Source: DIGJ01 sp041821315
GTDB lineage: Bacteria > Bacillota > Clostridia > Lachnospirales > Lachnospiraceae
Length of the DNA stretch: 64,000 nucleotides
Direction: 5' to 3'
Assembly: GCA_041821315.1 (NCBI GenBank)
Contig: JBGUEO010000026.1
Span: 8,847 to 72,846, forward strand
The notes beneath the pieces are model-generated. The model did not search any database, was not told where the DNA came from, and worked only from the letters and a program-made list of their open reading frames with translations. Numbering within the stretch: the first letter of the stretch is position 1; the number at the start of each line of letters is the position of its first letter. A program made the position numbers and the translations under genes. This document shows positions 37,135-46,191 of the stretch, in pieces.

Positions 37135-38060
37135 TCCTCCTCTCTCTTATCAATCAGCACATACACCGCTTCTGATAACATATTTGCTGCACATATTATA
37201 ATTCCTATAATCAAAACACTCGCTGCAACAACCATGTAATCCTTAATTCCAATGGCTTTATTCAGTAATGTGCTTATCCCTGCTATAGAAAAAATACGTT
37301 CAATAAGCACGCTTGCTCCCAAAAAATTCGCAAAGGCGAGTGCTGACAAAGCAATTACGGGACCTAATATATTTTTTAGCACATGAGACTTTATGATTGT
37401 CCCCATTTTAAGACCCATAGCCCTTGCATGTAATATAAAGGGTTCATCTAATATCAATGTGGTTTTTTCTTTCACCACCACAATCATGTTGCCTGTGTAA
37501 ATTGTACCCATAAGCAAACCGGGCGGTACTAAGTTCAAGTTGCTACGAATACCGACAGTTTGCAAAACTCCCAGTTTCACACTGAAGAGCCAAACAAAAA
37601 ACATGGCTATCCAAAAAACAGGAATAGCAGTAGATAAAACAGCCCATCCATTTGCGATTTTATTTGCCCATCCATTTTTATACACAGCCACATACATACC
37701 AATTGTTACGCCAAATACCAAATAAGCAAGCATCGCAATGAACGACATGGCAAATGTTTTAAAAAAGGCATTGCCAATTTTTTCATTGATACTCTTACCG
37801 TCTATGTATGATGTTCCCAAGTCGCCTTTTACTACATCACCAATCCAGTCACCGTACATCTCGAAAAATGTATGGTCAAGCCCTTTACGTTCCGCAAATT
37901 CTGCGGCTTGCTCCGCTGTAATTTTAGTATTTCCCGTCTTTTCACGGAGCATCATCAAAGCAGTGTCCCCCGGCGAAAAGTACAAAAACGCAAACGACAG
38001 CAGAGAAATCAAAAAGGAAATCGGTAGGATTAGCAATAGGTGTTTACTTGCTTTGCTCAT
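37122..38060 (-). CDS. ABC importer permease, NikB/DppB-like
   Basis: 312 residues from ATG 38060 (MSKASKHLLLILPISFL). The start 42 codons earlier would lie in the binding-protein gene. It has the DppB/NikB N-terminal helix, the periplasmic-side loop with YGDWIGDVVKGDLGTSY and the C-terminal EAA loop HARAMGLKMGTIIKSHVL. It overlaps the end of the binding-protein gene by 17 bases. Confidence 0.85.
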   Translation of the reverse strand: MSKASKHLLLILPISFLISLLSFAFLYFSPGDTALMMLREKTGNTKITAEQAAEFAERKGLDHTFFEMYGDWIGDVVKGDLGTSYIDGKSINEKIGNAFFKTFAMSFIAMLAYLVFGVTIGMYVAVYKNGWANKIANGWAVLSTAIPVFWIAMFFVWLFSVKLGVLQTVGIRSNLNLVPPGLLMGTIYTGNMIVVVKEKTTLILDEPFILHARAMGLKMGTIIKSHVLKNILGPVIALSALAFANFLGASVLIERIFSIAGISTLLNKAIGIKDYMVVAASVLIIGIIICAANMLSEAVYVLIDKREEDCKQ

Positions 38061-39600
38061 TGATTTTTGTAACCTTTGACAAATCAATTTTGAAAATGTT
38101 TCTGTCATAAGCAAAGCCTGTCCACTTGTCACTGTGTACTGCCGCTCTGCTTGCAGCATATGTTGGTGCAGACGGGCAAGCATCATACATTGCTATCCAA
38201 AATTTATCGGCTATATTTTGGAAATCCTCTTTATTGGTCGCAAGCATCATTTCATTTGCAAGCTTTTGTATTTCTTCTGTTACGGCAAAACCTAGACCGC
38301 CACCATTACTCATATCAGTAGCTTCTGTACCTAAATAGCTTAAAATACTAACAGTAGGTGCAAACCAAGAGTTATTAAATGCAATATCATATTCAAGGTT
38401 CATCATCTTTTCGGCGTATCTAGAATAATCCAATGATTCTAGATTAACTTTGATACCAAGTTTAGCGAGCTCTGATTGTATAAATACACCGAAATCCATA
38501 AATTCAGTGCCTGCCAATGTAATAAAATCAAGTTCAATAGATTTTCCGTCTTTTGTAAGCACATCATTTTCTAAAACATAATCGCCGTCAGATAAGATTT
38601 GTTTTGCTTTTTCTATATTTACCGTAAATGGTTCTACTTTTTCTGATCCGCCAATAAATGCAGGGTTCATCATATATGGAGCAGGAAAAGCTTCACCAAA
38701 AAACACGGTTTCTACAAGAGCATCGCGGTCTATTGCAAAAGCAATTGCACGGCGTAAGTTTACGTCGTCCATAGGTGCTGACAGATAATTTGAAGTGACG
38801 GAATATACTCCGGCATAAGCAGTCTTGTCTTCTCGTATTACCTTATAGCCGTTTTTTGTTTCAAATTGACCTACACTTGATGCAGGAATCATTCTCCCCA
38901 TTTCACTGTAACCTACGACATCAACTTGTCCACTTTCAAGTGCTGTCATTCTTGCATCACCATCAGCAATAACATAATATTCAACTATATCAACATCTGA
39001 ATTTTTTTCTGTATTCCAATAGTTTTCATTCTTTATAAATGTTGCTTCCACATTTTCTTCATAACTATCTAATTTGTATAGACCGGTTCCGATGTAATCA
39101 GTAATGTTCCCCTCATTATCTAAGCTATCAACCGGAAGAGCGGGAATTTTGAAAAGTTCTTCCATAAAGAAAAGATGAGGGGCGTCAAATTTCACAGTCA
39201 GTGTATTGTCATCAACTATTTCTATTGATTTAAGCATATAAGCATAAGTAGCGTAAAATTTCGCTCCCAATTTTTCTAAATCGTATTTACAAACTTTTGC
39301 ATCAAAGACACTGCCGTCATGAAAAGTTACATTCTTTTGAATGTGCAAAGTATATTCTGTTGCATCTTCATTAATATCCCAGTCGTTAATTAGAGCAGGG
39401 GTTGCATTATAATTTTTATCTATTCCTGTAAGAAAATCTGTTATCAAACTGAGTGGCTCTTGACCTCCGTACTTTAAATCCCAATAAGCACCAATTTTTA
39501 GTGTCATAGGTTCATCTTTGGAACCCTCTTGCTGTGGGTTGCAGCCAATTAAAGCAAAAACCATAATAGCTGAAAGTAAAACGCTAAATATTTTTCTCAT
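38044..39600 (-). CDS. Substrate-binding lipoprotein, NikA/OppA family 5
   Basis: 518 residues with a lipoprotein signal (MRKIFSVLLSAIMVFALIGC, Cys at 20). The body is a family-5 binding protein (NVTFHDGSVFDAKVCKYDLE; TGLYKLDSYEENV; DVNLRRAIAFAIDRDAL). Such proteins bind nickel chelates, peptides or metallophores (CntA, NikA, OppA). AGGAGGACAATACAAA precedes the ATG. First gene of the operon; the DtxR-type operator 59 bases upstream favours a metal chelate as ligand (inference). Confidence 0.85.
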   Translation of the reverse strand: MRKIFSVLLSAIMVFALIGCNPQQEGSKDEPMTLKIGAYWDLKYGGQEPLSLITDFLTGIDKNYNATPALINDWDINEDATEYTLHIQKNVTFHDGSVFDAKVCKYDLEKLGAKFYATYAYMLKSIEIVDDNTLTVKFDAPHLFFMEELFKIPALPVDSLDNEGNITDYIGTGLYKLDSYEENVEATFIKNENYWNTEKNSDVDIVEYYVIADGDARMTALESGQVDVVGYSEMGRMIPASSVGQFETKNGYKVIREDKTAYAGVYSVTSNYLSAPMDDVNLRRAIAFAIDRDALVETVFFGEAFPAPYMMNPAFIGGSEKVEPFTVNIEKAKQILSDGDYVLENDVLTKDGKSIELDFITLAGTEFMDFGVFIQSELAKLGIKVNLESLDYSRYAEKMMNLEYDIAFNNSWFAPTVSILSYLGTEATDMSNGGGLGFAVTEEIQKLANEMMLATNKEDFQNIADKFWIAMYDACPSAPTYAASRAAVHSDKWTGFAYDRNIFKIDLSKVTKINEQSK

Positions 39601-39658
39601 TTTGTATTGTCCTCCTATTAAAAATAATTTGTGTTTAAATCTATAAAAAAAAATAGTC

Positions 39659-39674
39659 GTTAGCTTTAGCTAAC
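39659..39674. promoter_or_regulatory. DtxR-type operator of the island importer
   Basis: GTTAGCTTTAGCTAAC, the most symmetrical of the set (arms GTTAGCT/AGCTAAC). On the minus strand it lies just after a TATAGT -10-like hexamer and before the binding-protein gene. Confidence 0.72.
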
Positions 39675-39742
39675 CACTATATTTTACAATGATTCAATTC
39701 TTTTTGCTACTCTATTACTTTTAAAATGCTCCATTCCTATTT

Positions 39743-40672
39743 TTATTTTTTGAATTCGTGTGGAAGCTTGCCGTGTATGGATTTAAAAGCGGACGCAAAC
39801 TTGCTGGCATTGGTATATCCTACAGAGTTTGCTATTTCCGTTGTACTTAAGTTTGTGCTTTTCAATTTCTCAGCCGCTATATTCATTCGCAATTTCTTTA
39901 GATATTGATAAGGGGTATCCCCATATATTATTTTAAAAGAATCATTAAACAGACTATATGTAATACCATAGTCAGAAGCGAGTTTTTCAAAAGATATGAA
40001 AGTGCCATATTTTTTGAGTATGAAAGCATGAATTTCTTTGGTCAATTCTACTTGCTTAGAGGGTAGGTAGCAGGCTTTTGCCGGATAAATGTGTGCGGCT
40101 TTGTTGTCCGAAGCTGAAAGAACCAAAAGCTCCAATGCTTTAACAAAAATCAGCTCTGCATTTTGCTTTTTATTTGCATCATACATTTCAGCGAAAATAT
40201 CCGTGTATTTGTCATCATCGGCAATTTTACACCACTTTAGTTTGCTGTTGAATGCTTCGGTTAAGCTGTTTATATCAATTCCAAATCTTATAAAGAGTTC
40301 TTTATCCCTATCTGTCAGTTTATCATATTCTATGATAAGAACACAGCCATTATAAGCTTTCGTAGGAATAGAAGCGGAGACCACCCATTCGCCGCTTTCG
40401 GTAGTTGTGAGTATCGTTATTTCATTTTCGCCCCGATAGGAATATGTATGGTCTAAAAATTCACATTCATATCGACCAATTTTTGTATAATCTATTCTGA
40501 ATTGATTTGCTCCCTTATATGTTCCAATAGAATAGTCGGTAGCGCTTAATTCAGTGAATTCGATATAAATAGACGGAGAGAAAGTATATCTTTCTACATT
40601 TGCCGTACTATTTTCCCATGTTAAAGAATATTTTTTATAGTTATTGTTTTTCAGTTTTAAGTCACCTCCCAT
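39743..40672 (-). CDS. AraC-family transcriptional regulator
   Basis: Up to 309 residues. The C-terminus is the double helix-turn-helix (FEKLASDYGITYSLFNDSFK and TTEIANSVGYTNASKFASAFK). The start is uncertain: ATG at 40672 lacks a ribosome binding site, but its own codons 2-4 form GGAGGTGA, which would ideally serve a CTG at 40654, giving 303 residues. It precedes the island importer in the same direction; a YbtA-like role, activating the importer when its ligand is bound, is inferred. Confidence 0.83.
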   Translation of the reverse strand: MGGDLKLKNNNYKKYSLTWENSTANVERYTFSPSIYIEFTELSATDYSIGTYKGANQFRIDYTKIGRYECEFLDHTYSYRGENEITILTTTESGEWVVSASIPTKAYNGCVLIIEYDKLTDRDKELFIRFGIDINSLTEAFNSKLKWCKIADDDKYTDIFAEMYDANKKQNAELIFVKALELLVLSASDNKAAHIYPAKACYLPSKQVELTKEIHAFILKKYGTFISFEKLASDYGITYSLFNDSFKIIYGDTPYQYLKKLRMNIAAEKLKSTNLSTTEIANSVGYTNASKFASAFKSIHGKLPHEFKK

Positions 40673-40732
40673 TCGTGAAAGTATTTTTGATATTATATCA
40701 TGACCAAGGTAATAAAATCTATGTTACTGTTA

Positions 40733-41853
40733 CTTGAGTTTCCGCAGTTTTATCCACAACTGCAGATTTTATCAGCCTTACAATAAACAACTTTCAAAAA
40801 ATGCCCAAAATATAAGGAATCCAGACTCTTTGTTTGGTATAATTAAAGTGACGAAACAAAAACCAACTAAACAAAAAAAGAGAGGACTCCTTATGCTTAA
40901 TTCTACCACAAATACTTATACCTTAAAACGCAAAATTTTATCTTTTTCAAACAAAATTTCCAGACACCTTTCTAAACCCGAAAGGAAATTCACTGCCGAC
41001 ATTACTTATGGCATGTTAGCCTCTGGAAGCTGTCTGCTGACTGACGTTGTCGACCAGCTTCATGAATCGTCAAAAAAGATTAATATCGATGACAGTGATG
41101 TGGTAAAACCGGATGGTTACAAATTTGAAGCTCTTGGTATTGTTAGAGATGGTTCCGAAAGCACTTCAACAAAAAACGTTTACAAAAAAGGATATCATGT
41201 GACAGAAGCCTGTGTTCTCACGAGCAGCAATCATCCCGTCAGCATTTTTTCAAGAATACATTCTTCCTCTGAAAGAGATTATAAATCTGCAAACGCCATC
41301 ACTTTCCAGGCAATGGAGCAGGGCGCTGCACTCTTTAAAAAAGCAACTTTTGCAATGAATCGTGGTTACGATGATAACAAAATGTTTCTGAAAATGGATG
41401 AACTCGGACAAGACTATGTGATCCGAGTTGCAAGAACTTACTTCTCACGCTGGAAAATAGAAGAATATTTTCGTTGTAAAAAACAGATGTTCCAGTTTGA
41501 AAACTTTCGCGTAAGAAAGCTCGTTTCGATTAATGCACTTAATTTTTATATCACCTTATGCATGGCATTTCTCGCTATGATTTCAATGGAATCCGAGACA
41601 AATGCACGTAAGGTTTCAATCATAAAATCAGCAGATCCAATAAAGGAAAAAGTTTTTCTGCTATTACCGGCTAGCAAAAGGTATCTCTGGTATACTGTCG
41701 TATACAAAAGAAGGCGTCAGGCTCCGGTTCCGAAGGGGCTTATTAAAGTGCCACTACTCCAGTCACTGTCACTCTGAATAATTCAAAAAATCGATAGATT
41801 GGTACTTTGGAAGGATATATTCATTTTTTAATTACATTTTGCGGAAACTCAAG
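40733..41853 (+). mobile_element. IS4-family insertion sequence, about 1.12 kb, defective
   Basis: Bounded by perfect 14-base inverted repeats CTTGAGTTTCCGCA (40733-40746) and TGCGGAAACTCAAG (41840-41853). It contains one transposase frame with a probable internal deletion. I see no target duplication at the ends. Confidence 0.82.
40893..41777 (+). pseudogene. IS4-type transposase, internally deleted
   Basis: Reading from ATG 40893 (GAGAGGACTCCTT upstream), 294 residues. RTYFSRWKIEEYFRCKKQM fits the Y-x2-R-x3-E-x6-K signature of IS4 transposases, and NRGYDDNKMF resembles the region of the second catalytic Asp. The step from YVIRVA straight to RTYFSRW, and the short length against the usual 400 or more residues, indicate missing parts. 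Confidence 0.7.
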
Positions 41854-42209
41854 CATCTAATGGTATCATTCCATCACAGTGACCAAAGGCTACAGTTACG
41901 TTAATATAGCTGTCTGGAGCTTTGTGGATCTTTGGTAATACCGTTGAGACGGCTGTTTTGTTGCCCCAACAAAAAGCAGATGATGAAATATACTGTATGT
42001 ATACTTAAAGAAAATAGTTTATCTAGACAGAACATAAAGACTAATAATAGGAAGTGGGGGATAGTATATGTTAAAAGTATTTTTTGTCCGTCATGCTTAA
42101 CAGGAATATGATTGGGAAGATGCTAGAACTAAATATGAATATTCATAATCTTGAACTTAAGCTGAAACGGCGCAATATGCCGGTTTTTTCAGCTTAAGTT
42201 AATTTGGTA
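41854..42209. other. Intergenic stretch with a gene fragment and a terminator
   Basis: A short piece around 41938-42008 (NTVETAVLLPQQKADDEIY) recalls the C-terminal part of RNA uracil methyltransferases; too short to be sure. AACTTAAGCTGAA (42154-42166) pairs with TTCAGCTTAAGTT (42188-42200), with an inner CGGC/GCCG, a likely terminator for the GH35 gene on the minus strand. Confidence 0.5.
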
Positions 42210-43943
42210 TTAAGGTGTATCAAAGAACTGGATAGTGCTAGCTCTTTTTCCTTCTGTTTCAAATATGATGATTGAATTTTGTCCCTTCTTTAAAAGCGGA
42301 GCTGGGACATAGAGCCTTTTCTGCGGACCTATTTCCCAGAAGCGGCCGATATTGAAATTGTTGACACTTACGAATCCCTTACCCCATCCTTCTAAATCAA
42401 GAAAGGTATCTGCGAGCTCTTCTAAATCAAATTGGAATTCATAGAAGCCTGGAAGACCTGTTTTGGCAGGGATGGTATAATCTATATTTGATAAATCTTC
42501 CATAGGCAAGGGGTAGATTTTCCATCCGAAATGTAAGTGACCATTTAACTGGACACCACCCTCAATTCCCTTTCGTTGATCTTCCATAATGGGAGTAAAA
42601 TTGACTCTTCCCATATTTTCCATTAGGATATCAAATTTCCCATTGCTACATACGACATTTTCTAGTTCGTGTTCGGTCAATAGGTCTCTATCATAAAGCG
42701 TTAGAACAGGAGCATCGTCTAAATAGATAGTTGCTCTGTCATTAGCCTTCCATAAGCGTATTTTTTCTAAATGAGTTAATTTTGGGAGTGTACTTTCGTA
42801 AAGAATATAGCCATATCCCTGATTTAACTTTTCCATACATACAGGCCATGAACTTTCTATCGGTGAAGATAAATGATTAAGGTTATGAAAAAAATCAGCA
42901 CTTTTTGTAACTGCAAATGTACCATAAGAACGTTTTTTTATGTTACTAACAGTGGAATACTCGGGGACAGCAACATATTTTCTGATGATGTTTTGAAAAG
43001 CTTTATACTTTTCCGTTATTTGGCCATCTTCGGTCAAAAGTGCATCATAGTCATAGGAAGTGACATCAGGTTTAAGTTTCCCATAGTAATTAGCTCCATT
43101 CATAAAACCAAAGTTTGTGCCGCCTTCAAACATGTAGATATTGACATGCCCAATAGAGAGAATGTCATCAAGATCTTTTAAATGCTGATCCGTGTCTCCG
43201 GTATGATGGTTGCCACCCCAATAATCAAACCAGCCAACCCAAAATTCCATGCACATTAAAGGTTTGTTACCAATTTTCTTTTTCATGACCTCAAATTGAG
43301 TCTTGCTTTTGGAACCAAAGTTTCCAGTCTGTAAAACATCGTTTGCTTTACCACACTCGAAAGCGTCCCCCCATGGACCATCTGAAGTTACAAGAGGAAC
43401 CTCACAGCCATTTTCTATCATTAGCTTCTTGAGAAAATCCATATAGGCAGGGTCGTCCCCATAATACCCATATTCATTTTCCAGTTGCATCAAGATAACA
43501 GGGCCGCCTCTTGTAATTTGTAGAGGTGTGATTACTTTAAATAGTTCTTGATAGTACTCACGTATATGTTCAATGTATGGCTCATACATACATCGTAGTC
43601 TCATTCCATCATCCTTTAAAAGCCAATATGGAAAACCACCAAACTCCCATTCACCGCAAATATAAGGAGCGGGCCTTAGGATCACCATAAGATCTAGCTC
43701 TTGTGCGGTTCTTACATATTTAACAATGTCAAGGATTCCACTGAAGTTAAACACCCCTTTATGCTTTTCATGAAGATTCCAGGGAATATATGTTTCTACT
43801 GTGTTACAGCCTAAGGCCTTAAGCTTTTCAAGACGGTCACGCCAGTATTCAGGTAATATTCGAAAATAGTGCATCCCCCCAGATATGATTTTTGTTTTTT
43901 TATTGTTTAAATAAAAATCATCTTTTATTTCAAACTTATTCAT
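42210..43943 (-). CDS. Beta-galactosidase, GH35
   Basis: 577 residues without signal peptide, so cytoplasmic. The TIM-barrel start (ISGGMHYFRILPEYWRDRL, CNTVETYIPWNLHE) and the catalytic residues are clear: acid/base Glu157 in LENEYG and nucleophile Glu233 in MEFWVGWF. C-terminal beta-sandwich domains end in FNIGRFWEIGPQKRLYVPAPLL, also typical for GH35. GAAAGGAATGAAT precedes the ATG. It should release terminal galactose from oligosaccharides produced by the GH30 enzyme next door. Confidence 0.92.
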   Translation of the reverse strand: MNKFEIKDDFYLNNKKTKIISGGMHYFRILPEYWRDRLEKLKALGCNTVETYIPWNLHEKHKGVFNFSGILDIVKYVRTAQELDLMVILRPAPYICGEWEFGGFPYWLLKDDGMRLRCMYEPYIEHIREYYQELFKVITPLQITRGGPVILMQLENEYGYYGDDPAYMDFLKKLMIENGCEVPLVTSDGPWGDAFECGKANDVLQTGNFGSKSKTQFEVMKKKIGNKPLMCMEFWVGWFDYWGGNHHTGDTDQHLKDLDDILSIGHVNIYMFEGGTNFGFMNGANYYGKLKPDVTSYDYDALLTEDGQITEKYKAFQNIIRKYVAVPEYSTVSNIKKRSYGTFAVTKSADFFHNLNHLSSPIESSWPVCMEKLNQGYGYILYESTLPKLTHLEKIRLWKANDRATIYLDDAPVLTLYDRDLLTEHELENVVCSNGKFDILMENMGRVNFTPIMEDQRKGIEGGVQLNGHLHFGWKIYPLPMEDLSNIDYTIPAKTGLPGFYEFQFDLEELADTFLDLEGWGKGFVSVNNFNIGRFWEIGPQKRLYVPAPLLKKGQNSIIIFETEGKRASTIQFFDTP

Positions 43944-44074
43944 TATTCATTCCTTTCAAGAATTCAAGCTGGTAAAGCTAGTCTTATATATATATTTATT
44001 TTATCGGTACACAAATATAATCACATTTGAATTATGATTGCTGCGAAATGCAATGACAAAAGCAACTGTAATAA

Positions 44075-44130
44075 ATAGGAGCATCGCATCAAAGAGTATT
44101 TTGATGTCGTCTTTTTCGCGACGCTCCTAT
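44075..44130 (-). terminator. Stem-loop after the GH30 gene
   Basis: ATAGGAGCATCGC pairs with GCGACGCTCCTAT (one G-T pair), with an inner ATCAAA/TTTGAT stem. Position is right for the end of the minus-strand GH30 transcript; the T-run is weak. Confidence 0.5.
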
Positions 44131-44168
44131 GTTTTAATATCTAATTGCTTTGATTGCTGCCTGCAGTA

Positions 44169-46061
44169 TTAGTATATTGGTTCGAATTTCCATTGCTGAT
44201 TATCATATGCGAGATAATCGTATTGATCGATACTATTACCATCCGTCATTGTTCCATTCTTGACACCCAATGCTTTGTGGCTATTTTTATTTATAATACT
44301 GAAATAGCCGTTATTCAAATCTGTAATTTTCCACAACTGATTATTCTCCCCATTTGGTTGCCATAGAGCCATAGTTGCACTGTTAGCAGTTGAAGCACCA
44401 GGTACATCAAGCATTTTTGCAGCATTGGCATTTGCTATATAATAATTACCGTCAGTGTTTACAATAAATTTCCAACTCTGACTAACACTGTTACTGTCTG
44501 CGCCCATAATTATAATGGCAGCACTGTTATCTGGAGAAGAACCTTGTACATCTAATACTTTTGAATTATCGCTCTTATTAACAATCTTATACGATAAATT
44601 TCTGTCAAAAGCAGGTATCACACTTGACGTTGTATTATCAATTACATATGTCGTAATTGATTTAGGAGTAGTGGTGGCTTGTAAAACCTTATTCTGGATA
44701 CTAATATTATTTAGCTGTGCTAGATTTTCGGAGGAGGAAGTTCTATATGCATATGCGGTACTTCCAACTGTTGCAAATTTGGATAAATCAATCGTGTAGT
44801 TATTTGAGGATGCGGTATCGTTAATAACGACTATCGTTAATTTGTGAGTGTTTTTATTTAATGCAACAAGCATATTGGAATCACTTACTCCGATGATGGT
44901 AGAATCTGGTCTAATAAATTTTGAATAGTTTGCCATACCGTAATATTGTTTGGTAACCTCATAGTTTTCGGTTTCATCAAAACTTGCATGAATAAAGCCC
45001 CAATTGTTCACATTAAATTCTTCTTCAACAGCCTGCCAATATACCCAGGTTTCTGGCTGTAAATTTTCCACATCATCTGTGATTTTATGTGATAATTCTA
45101 AAGCACTTTCAATTGCATTATGGTCGTGATCGCCAACACCAACACCATATTCGGATGCAGATAGACGTTTTCCGCTGCATAATGCTATCGTGTTGAGATA
45201 CAAACGCTCCGTTCCATAGTAAGAATGGGTATTGATTTTATCGATGCCGGATTTTGCAAGGCTATCATAAGTATTCCATGATGATAAAGTTGAATTGAAT
45301 TCAAATCCTTCAGGTCCAGCTATCGTAACATTGGATAATCCTTTTGCATCAAATCGCTCGTTTAGTACTTTAAAGAAATCATTTTGCTCTTGCTTGGTGT
45401 AATGACAACCTTCTTGTCTATTGTTTACCTCCCACCATGGACCGTTCGGTTCATTAATAGGGGAAATGGAGTCAAAGGTAATGCCATATGTATTTTTGAA
45501 CAATAAATATACATCGGCCAGATAGTCAGCAAAATCATCATAATATTCTGGTTTTAAATTACTTGTACCATCAACATTTCCAGCAGAGCATCCGCTATAG
45601 GTCATCCAATACGGTGCAGTTTTAGCGAAGCCCTCAACAATGTTAACACCACGATCAATTGCCTCATTTAAGATGTAACGCTGTGTTGCATCAGCGTTAT
45701 AATTCCATACGCCAGGCGAAGGCTGGTAACCTTCAAGGTTAGCACCGTTTCGCATATGGGTGTGGGTTGGATCATCGCCGCCTCCAATATTATATCTGGC
45801 TACATTAAGTCCTAATCCGACATTTTCATCATAAAGAAGATCTAGTATTTCATTTTGTTTTGTAGTATTCTGCCATCCACCGATGGCATTTCCCCACCAA
45901 GAAAGAGAAGTACCCCAACCTTTAAAGGTTTGATGCTCATACTCAGGGTTAATCGTTACAGTGCTATCGGCTGCTTTTGCTGTTAATACATTAGATGTTA
46001 GGGTAGAAATCAGTAGTATTGTAGTCATTAAAAAATAAAGAGCTCGTTTGATACTTTGCAC
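44169..46061 (-). CDS. Secreted GH30 glycosidase (endo-beta-1,6-galactanase-like) with ricin-type lectin domain
   Basis: 630 residues: signal peptide (residues 1-30, ending AKA), GH30 catalytic domain (about 35-390), beta-sandwich (to about 475) and a C-terminal ricin-B-type carbohydrate-binding domain with QSWKF, NQLWKI and QQWKF repeats. Likely acid/base Glu204 in SPINEPNG and nucleophile Glu304 in ASEYGVG. FKGWGTSLSWWGNAIGGW is typical of the endo-beta-1,6-galactanase branch, which cuts arabinogalactan side chains. Divergent from the sugar importer with a LacI-type operator in between. Confidence 0.85.
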   Translation of the reverse strand: MQSIKRALYFLMTTILLISTLTSNVLTAKAADSTVTINPEYEHQTFKGWGTSLSWWGNAIGGWQNTTKQNEILDLLYDENVGLGLNVARYNIGGGDDPTHTHMRNGANLEGYQPSPGVWNYNADATQRYILNEAIDRGVNIVEGFAKTAPYWMTYSGCSAGNVDGTSNLKPEYYDDFADYLADVYLLFKNTYGITFDSISPINEPNGPWWEVNNRQEGCHYTKQEQNDFFKVLNERFDAKGLSNVTIAGPEGFEFNSTLSSWNTYDSLAKSGIDKINTHSYYGTERLYLNTIALCSGKRLSASEYGVGVGDHDHNAIESALELSHKITDDVENLQPETWVYWQAVEEEFNVNNWGFIHASFDETENYEVTKQYYGMANYSKFIRPDSTIIGVSDSNMLVALNKNTHKLTIVVINDTASSNNYTIDLSKFATVGSTAYAYRTSSSENLAQLNNISIQNKVLQATTTPKSITTYVIDNTTSSVIPAFDRNLSYKIVNKSDNSKVLDVQGSSPDNSAAIIIMGADSNSVSQSWKFIVNTDGNYYIANANAAKMLDVPGASTANSATMALWQPNGENNQLWKITDLNNGYFSIINKNSHKALGVKNGTMTDGNSIDQYDYLAYDNQQWKFEPIY

Positions 46062-46110
46062 AATAAATACCTCCTTTTTGAAAAAAAACAGTGCAAACTG
46101 ATGAAACTAG

Positions 46111-46152
46111 TTGACACGTGATTGGTGATATGTTAACATGTAAACGTTTACA
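46111..46152 (+). promoter_or_regulatory. Importer promoter with LacI-type operator
   Basis: TTGACA at 46111-46116, -10-like TAACAT at 46134-46139 (17-base gap). The perfect palindrome TGTAAACGTTTACA (46139-46152) begins at the end of the -10 and has the central CG of LacI/GalR-family sites. It lies in the 130-base region shared by the GH30 gene and the importer and probably controls both through the LacI protein at 49521. Confidence 0.8.
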
Positions 46153-46191
46153 AGACTAAACAAATTATACAAAATAGTGGAGGGTATGTCA

